In this document: positions 60,530 to 64,000 of the stretch, piece after piece
How the letters are laid out: each line of letters begins with the position of its first letter
Position numbering within the stretch: position 1 is the stretch's first letter
From: Chryseobacterium aquaeductus
GTDB lineage: Bacteria; Bacteroidota; Bacteroidia; Flavobacteriales; Weeksellaceae
Direction: 5' to 3'
Assembly (NCBI RefSeq): GCF_905175375.1
Contig: NZ_CAJIMS010000001.1
Location: 930,001 to 994,000 of the forward strand
Length of the DNA: 64,000 nucleotides
Program-made: the position numbers and the translations under genes
Notes under the pieces: model-generated
What the model was told of the DNA's origin: nothing
Database searches by the model: none
Seen by the model: the letters and a program-made list of their open reading frames with translations, nothing else

Positions 60530-60994
60530 TTAGTGGCATTTAAAATAATCAAAAGGCTCTAAACAGTCTAAACATTGGTAAGAAGCTTTACATAAAGTTG
60601 ACCCAAATCTGCTGATCTGTTTTGAATTCATCGAGCCGCAACGCGGACATTTTTTCGGTTTTCCGATATGGTTTTCATCTGCGCCTTTTTCTGGAGGTGA
60701 AATTCCGTACACACGGAGTTTTTCTCTCGCTTCGTCCGTCAACCAATCTGTTGTCCAGATCGGAAACATTTTGGTAACGACTTTAGCATCCCAACCGTTT
60801 TCTTTCATGATCTTGATGATGTCTTCCTCAATGGTGAACATAGCGGGACAGGCAGAATAAGTCGGCGTAATCGTTATTTCACAAGAATTCTCGCTCGTAA
60901 CTTTGGCTTCTCTTACAATGCCTAATTCCACGATATTAATTACCGGAATTTCCGGATCGGGAACTTGACTTAATATGTTTAATAAATTATTCAA
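60530..60994 (-). CDS. paaD: PaaD: phenylacetyl-CoA epoxidase maturation subunit
   Basis: The product has 154 residues. The N-terminal MIP18/DUF59 part is LNILSQVPDPEIPVINIVEL and TYSACPAMFTIEEDI. The C-terminal zinc-ribbon-like end is CPRCGSMNSKQISRFGSTLC, then CLDCLEPFDYFKCH. PaaD is needed for iron-cluster or diiron assembly of the epoxidase. The only possible start near the conserved N-terminus is TTG at 60994, inside the last codons of the lipoprotein gene (8-bp overlap), so translation is probably coupled to it. Confidence 0.9.
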   Translation of the reverse strand: MNNLLNILSQVPDPEIPVINIVELGIVREAKVTSENSCEITITPTYSACPAMFTIEEDIIKIMKENGWDAKVVTKMFPIWTTDWLTDEAREKLRVYGISPPEKGADENHIGKPKKCPRCGSMNSKQISRFGSTLCKASYQCLDCLEPFDYFKCH

Positions 60995-61670
60995 ACTTTT
61001 CTATAAAATATATTGAATTGTTGCCTAATATTAGACTATCCTTACGTTTGGGGTCTTTTGCACTAACAATTTCGCTGAAATATCCTGAAATATGATCTCC
61101 TTTTTTGAAACCATATTTAATATCTGCAAAATATTTTCCTTCTTTAACATTTTTATAGACAACAGAATCTGTTTTAATTTCTTTTCTATCTCTATAAATT
61201 GTATAAATGACTTTAGCTTCTTTATAAATTTCATTTTTTATCTCAGGAGAGAAAAATTTGTACAATAATCGTTTGTGTGTTTTATTTTCTACTAAATAAA
61301 ATTTACTGTTAAAAGAATCTATTTTACCATGTTCTTTAAAGATAATTTGATTTTTGAAGAAATCATTCTTACCAAAAACTATATAATCAATTTGTATTTC
61401 CTTGGAATCAGTTTTATTCTTTAAACTCCAGATTCCTGTTTTTGTATTATTCTTTCTATCGAAATCTCCACTAAGTATAAAATAACCTCTATGAGCAGTA
61501 ATAAGAGTTACGGAATCATTGATTTTTTTCCTCCATTGATTCTTGTAATTTTTCAACTGAAACATTTCTTCAATATCTCCCATATCATTAATTACTTTAG
61601 CTTCCACCGCCTTTTTTTGACAAGAAGTAATGAAAAAACTAATTACTGAAAAGATTACGAATTTACTCAT
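60987..61670 (-). CDS. Hypothetical lipoprotein inserted in the paa operon
   Basis: The product has 227 residues. A short lipoprotein signal (MSKFVIFSVISFFITSC-QKK) is followed by a Lys/Asp-rich, beta-type body without cysteine or known motif. It stands between paaC (54 bp) and paaD (8-bp overlap), where other genomes have paaC and paaD side by side. No link to phenylacetate catabolism is visible. Its stop/start overlap with paaD makes it part of the transcript and probably of the translation control of paaD. Confidence 0.7.
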   Translation of the reverse strand: MSKFVIFSVISFFITSCQKKAVEAKVINDMGDIEEMFQLKNYKNQWRKKINDSVTLITAHRGYFILSGDFDRKNNTKTGIWSLKNKTDSKEIQIDYIVFGKNDFFKNQIIFKEHGKIDSFNSKFYLVENKTHKRLLYKFFSPEIKNEIYKEAKVIYTIYRDRKEIKTDSVVYKNVKEGKYFADIKYGFKKGDHISGYFSEIVSAKDPKRKDSLILGNNSIYFIEKFE

Positions 61671-61724
61671 ATATATAAAATCAAACTGTATAGCAATTAA
61701 TTGTTAAACTGCTACATTCAAAAT

Positions 61725-62474
61725 CTACCACGTACAACCAGGATACGCTCTTTGCATATACTGCAATTCACAAAGAATAAACCCAAAGTATTCAGTATGG
61801 TATCCTGTTCTTGATTTTGGCTGCATGAACGGATTTGTTGGATATTCTAAACCGAAATCTGCAAAATCTTTGGTCGTGATCGACACAAAATCATTGTACA
61901 ATTCATCAACATTTGGAGCAATATTTAAAGCAATTAAATCATCTTCACCTTCTGTTTTTGCAAATAAACCTTTTGTGTATTCCCAAACATTATCGATGGC
62001 TTTTATAAGACGTATTTTGCTTTCTTCTGTGCCTTGTCCGAAAATTTTCATCCATGAAGCAGCATGAGTATGATGGTACCTCACTTCTTTCAAAGATTTT
62101 TGAGCGATGGCAGAAAGTTCTTCGTCTGTTGAGTTTGACAAAGCTTCATACATCAATTTTTGATAGACAGCGAAAACATAGACTTTAAGAATCGTTTGTG
62201 CATAATCTTCATTCGGAAGTTCCGGCAAGTGTGCATTTACGTATTCATGTTCGTATCTTAAAAATGCCAAATCATCTTCACTCTTTCCGTTATCTGCAAC
62301 TCTCGAAGCGTAAACATAAAAGTTATTGGCCTGACCTAACTGATCTAATGCAATATTGGTTAAAGCAATATCTTCCTCCAAATACGGACCTTCACCGCAC
62401 CACGCAGACAAACGCTGTCCCATAATGAAACTGTCGTCTGCTAGTTTTAATAAATAATTATATAATGGATTCAT
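61725..62474 (-). CDS. paaC: PaaC: phenylacetyl-CoA epoxidase structural subunit
   Basis: The product has 249 residues, all-helical ferritin-like. It begins NPLYNYLLKLADDSFIMGQR with RLSAWCGEGPYLEEDIALTN, and EVRYHHTHAASWMKIFGQGT follows at about 130. PaaC is the non-catalytic partner of PaaA in the epoxidase core. It lies between paaB (96 bp) and the inserted lipoprotein gene. Confidence 0.94.
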   Translation of the reverse strand: MNPLYNYLLKLADDSFIMGQRLSAWCGEGPYLEEDIALTNIALDQLGQANNFYVYASRVADNGKSEDDLAFLRYEHEYVNAHLPELPNEDYAQTILKVYVFAVYQKLMYEALSNSTDEELSAIAQKSLKEVRYHHTHAASWMKIFGQGTEESKIRLIKAIDNVWEYTKGLFAKTEGEDDLIALNIAPNVDELYNDFVSITTKDFADFGLEYPTNPFMQPKSRTGYHTEYFGFILCELQYMQRAYPGCTW

Positions 62475-62570
62475 TTGTTAATCAATTTAAAGACATTAGA
62501 TAATCGACGGACAGAAAATAGATTTCAATGCTTTGTCTATTATCTGTTGGTCTATCATCTCTAAGTCTTG

Positions 62571-62852
62571 TTACATATTTTTCACATCGTTTGGAATATC
62601 GTAAAACGTCGGGTGACGGTACAATTTGTCATCAGCCGGATCAAAGAATGCTTCTTTATCAATTCCTTCTGAAGTCACGATATATTTGCTTGGAACTACC
62701 CAAACAGAAGTTCCTTCTTTTCTTCTTGTATAAACGTCTCTTGCGTTTTGCAAAGCCATTTCTGCTGTTGGAGCCTGCACAACTCCAACGTGTTTGTGAG
62801 ATAATCCCGGTTTAGTTTGAATAAACACTTCCCACATATCTAAATTTGCCAT
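62571..62852 (-). CDS. paaB: PaaB: phenylacetyl-CoA epoxidase small subunit
   Basis: The product has 93 residues from ATG at 62852 (a TTG two codons earlier is less likely). WEVFIQTKPGLSHKHVGVVQ, MALQNARDVYTRRKEGTSVW and DIPNDVKNM at the end are family-typical. PaaB bridges PaaAC heterodimers in the complex. Confidence 0.94.
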   Translation of the reverse strand: MANLDMWEVFIQTKPGLSHKHVGVVQAPTAEMALQNARDVYTRRKEGTSVWVVPSKYIVTSEGIDKEAFFDPADDKLYRHPTFYDIPNDVKNM

Positions 62853-63028
62853 AGTCAAATTTTAAATTCTAAGTTTTGAATTATTTTAAACTTCAATTTT
62901 TGAACCATTAAGTACAATTAAGTTGTTAAGAATATTAAGTTTAGCTTCGCTTTTAGATTTAAAATCAGAATGATTTATCTTAATTAAACTAAACTTCTAA
63001 ACAAAATCTTAATGGTTAAAATTAAATA
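62853..63028. repeat. paaA-paaB spacer with inverted repeat
   Basis: TTTTTGAACCATTAAG (about 62896) and CTTAATGGTTAAAA (about 63009) are near-perfect complements about 100 bp apart. No gene. Another of the hairpin-bearing spacers of this operon. Confidence 0.5.
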
Positions 63029-63967
63029 TTATATTACTTCTTTCTGTTGTTTCTCAGCAAAAGCAATCGCCGCTTCTTTCACCCAAAGGTTTTCCTGCTG
63101 TGCTTTTACTTTTGTTTGCAATCTTTTCTTGTTGCAAGGTCCATTTCCTTTTAAGATTTCCATAAATTCACCCCAAGGAAGTTCTCCGAAATCGTAATGT
63201 TGTCTCTCCTCATTCCATTTAAGATCTTTATCCGGAACTGTTAAGCCTAAAAATTCAGCCTGAGAAACCGTAACGTCGATAAATCGCTGACGAAGACTGT
63301 CGTTGCTTTCTCTTTTTACTCTGTAGTTCATAGAAATTTTAGAGTTTGGCGAACTGTCGTCATTCGGTCCAAACATCATTAAAGCTGGCCACCAGAAACG
63401 ATTTAACGAAGCCTGAGCCATTTCTTTCTGCTGCTTTGTACCACGACAAAGTGCCATTAAAATCTCATAACCCTGTCTTTGGTGGAAAGATTCTTCTTTA
63501 CAGATTTTAACCATTGCTCTTGAATAAGGACCGTAAGAATTCCCCATCAACATTACCTGATTCATAATTGCTGCACCATCAACCAACCAACCGATTGCGC
63601 CAATATCTGCCCAGCTTAAAGTCGGATAATTGAAAATACTTGAATATTTCGCTTTTCCTTCCAACATATCATCGTAAGTCGCATCTCTGTCAGCTCTGAT
63701 GGTTCCGTTTCCTAAAGTTTCAGTTGCAGAATAAAGGTACAAACCGTGACCTGCCTCATCCTGAACTTTAGCCAAAAGAGCCATTTTTCTTCTCAAAGAA
63801 GGAGCTCTTGAAATCCAGTTGGCTTCCGGCAACATTCCGACAATCTCAGAATGCGCGTGCTGTGAAATCTGACGAACCAATAATTTTCTGTAATCATCGG
63901 GCATTACGTCTTTTGGTTCTACTTTATTTTCGTCGTGTACGTATTGTACAAATTTTTCTAAATCCAT
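63029..63967 (-). CDS. paaA: PaaA: phenylacetyl-CoA epoxidase catalytic subunit
   Basis: The product has 312 residues from ATG at 63967 (a TTG six codons upstream is ignored). The diiron ligands lie in [16 protein letters not shown] (ExxH) and [16 protein letters not shown] (ExxH). PaaA is the catalytic ferritin-like subunit that epoxidises the phenylacetyl-CoA ring with O2. First gene of the operon in the window. The upstream sequence to the window end carries another AATGTATCAG-type repeat, so the promoter lies beyond 64000 or in this short gap. Confidence 0.95.
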   Translation of the reverse strand: MDLEKFVQYVHDENKVEPKDVMPDDYRKLLVRQISQHAHSEIVGMLPEANWISRAPSLRRKMALLAKVQDEAGHGLYLYSATETLGNGTIRADRDATYDDMLEGKAKYSSIFNYPTLSWADIGAIGWLVDGAAIMNQVMLMGNSYGPYSRAMVKICKEESFHQRQGYEILMALCRGTKQQKEMAQASLNRFWWPALMMFGPNDDSSPNSKISMNYRVKRESNDSLRQRFIDVTVSQAEFLGLTVPDKDLKWNEERQHYDFGELPWGEFMEILKGNGPCNKKRLQTKVKAQQENLWVKEAAIAFAEKQQKEVI

Positions 63968-63973
63968 AATTTT

Positions 63974-64000
63974 CCAATTTAACAATGTATCAGTTTCACA
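63974..64000. repeat. Start of another AATGTATCAG-family repeat
   Basis: AATTTAACAATGTATCAGTTT matches the left arms of the repeats at 55700 and 59515 and runs off the window. Confidence 0.5.

Overview
The window reads as a chromosome segment of a low-GC Bacteroidota bacterium of the Chryseobacterium / Elizabethkingia type (Flavobacteriales). The reasons are TAnnTTTG promoter boxes in place of the E. coli -10, a type IX secretion C-terminal sorting domain, an HU-HIG DNA-binding protein, DUF3810 and DUF6705-like proteins, many lipoproteins, a MaeB malic enzyme, and a phenylacetate (paa) operon. The organism assignment is by family resemblance only.

Layout. 1-2.8 kb (minus): a lipoprotein with a JAMM-like HxH...SxxD motif, followed by a DUF6705-like lipoprotein. 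A 3'-end fragment of the first gene and a second DUF6705-like gene lie beyond, as a partial tandem duplication. 3-11.8 kb: XRE regulator, HU protein, malic enzyme, BadF/BadG-type sugar kinase, GtrA, lysophosphatidate acyltransferase, sugar MFS transporter and DUF3810 metalloprotease-like protein, with a candidate small RNA on the opposite strand behind them. 12-19.2 kb: decayed ground. It holds a secreted repeat protein broken by three stops and a frameshift, a second unidentified pseudogene, a histone-H1-like fragment, one intact TonB-dependent receptor, and 1 kb of degenerate sequence with orphan terminators.

19.3-30 kb (minus) is the most unusual part. A lysis-type cassette (M15 peptidoglycan endopeptidase, holin-like protein, second small membrane protein) precedes a 1368-residue unrecognised protein. 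After it come a small nucleotidyltransferase-fold protein, a 903-residue polymorphic-toxin-like protein ending in a zincin metallopeptidase, and two tandem immunity-like genes. Next is an orphan alternative toxin tip, a papain/C39-like cysteine peptidase, with its own immunity-like gene. Both transcription units start at matching 41-bp promoter/operator blocks (28/41 identical, one with a perfect 17-bp palindrome). I infer a co-regulated, lysis-dependent protein-toxin release system, comparable in logic to type 10 (holin/endolysin) secretion, with exchangeable toxin tips.

30-31.4 kb holds a decayed serine recombinase and a decayed HigB/HigA pair next to a tRNA-Met. 31.5-45.3 kb is housekeeping and cell-envelope genes: TlpA-like thioredoxin, a T9SS protein with a small membrane partner, ClpX, HIT, GreA with a leader hairpin, Dtd, FKBP isomerase, lipoproteins, a DUF4153/4173-type membrane protein, a Coq4-like protein, a phosphoesterase, and a winged-helix regulator with membrane proteins. 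45.3-51.6 kb: methyltransferase, GNAT, a lipoprotein, an enoyl-CoA hydratase-family protein, and a NarL-type two-component system.

52-64 kb (minus) is a phenylacetyl-CoA catabolic operon: paaA-B-C, a lipoprotein, paaD, paaG, paaH, two small membrane proteins, paaI, a four-helix-bundle protein, paaJ, paaY, an HhH-like protein and paaZ. PaaZ carries an extra C-terminal domain. The spacers of this operon contain families of large imperfect hairpins. The reductase gene paaE and the ligase gene paaK are not in the window.
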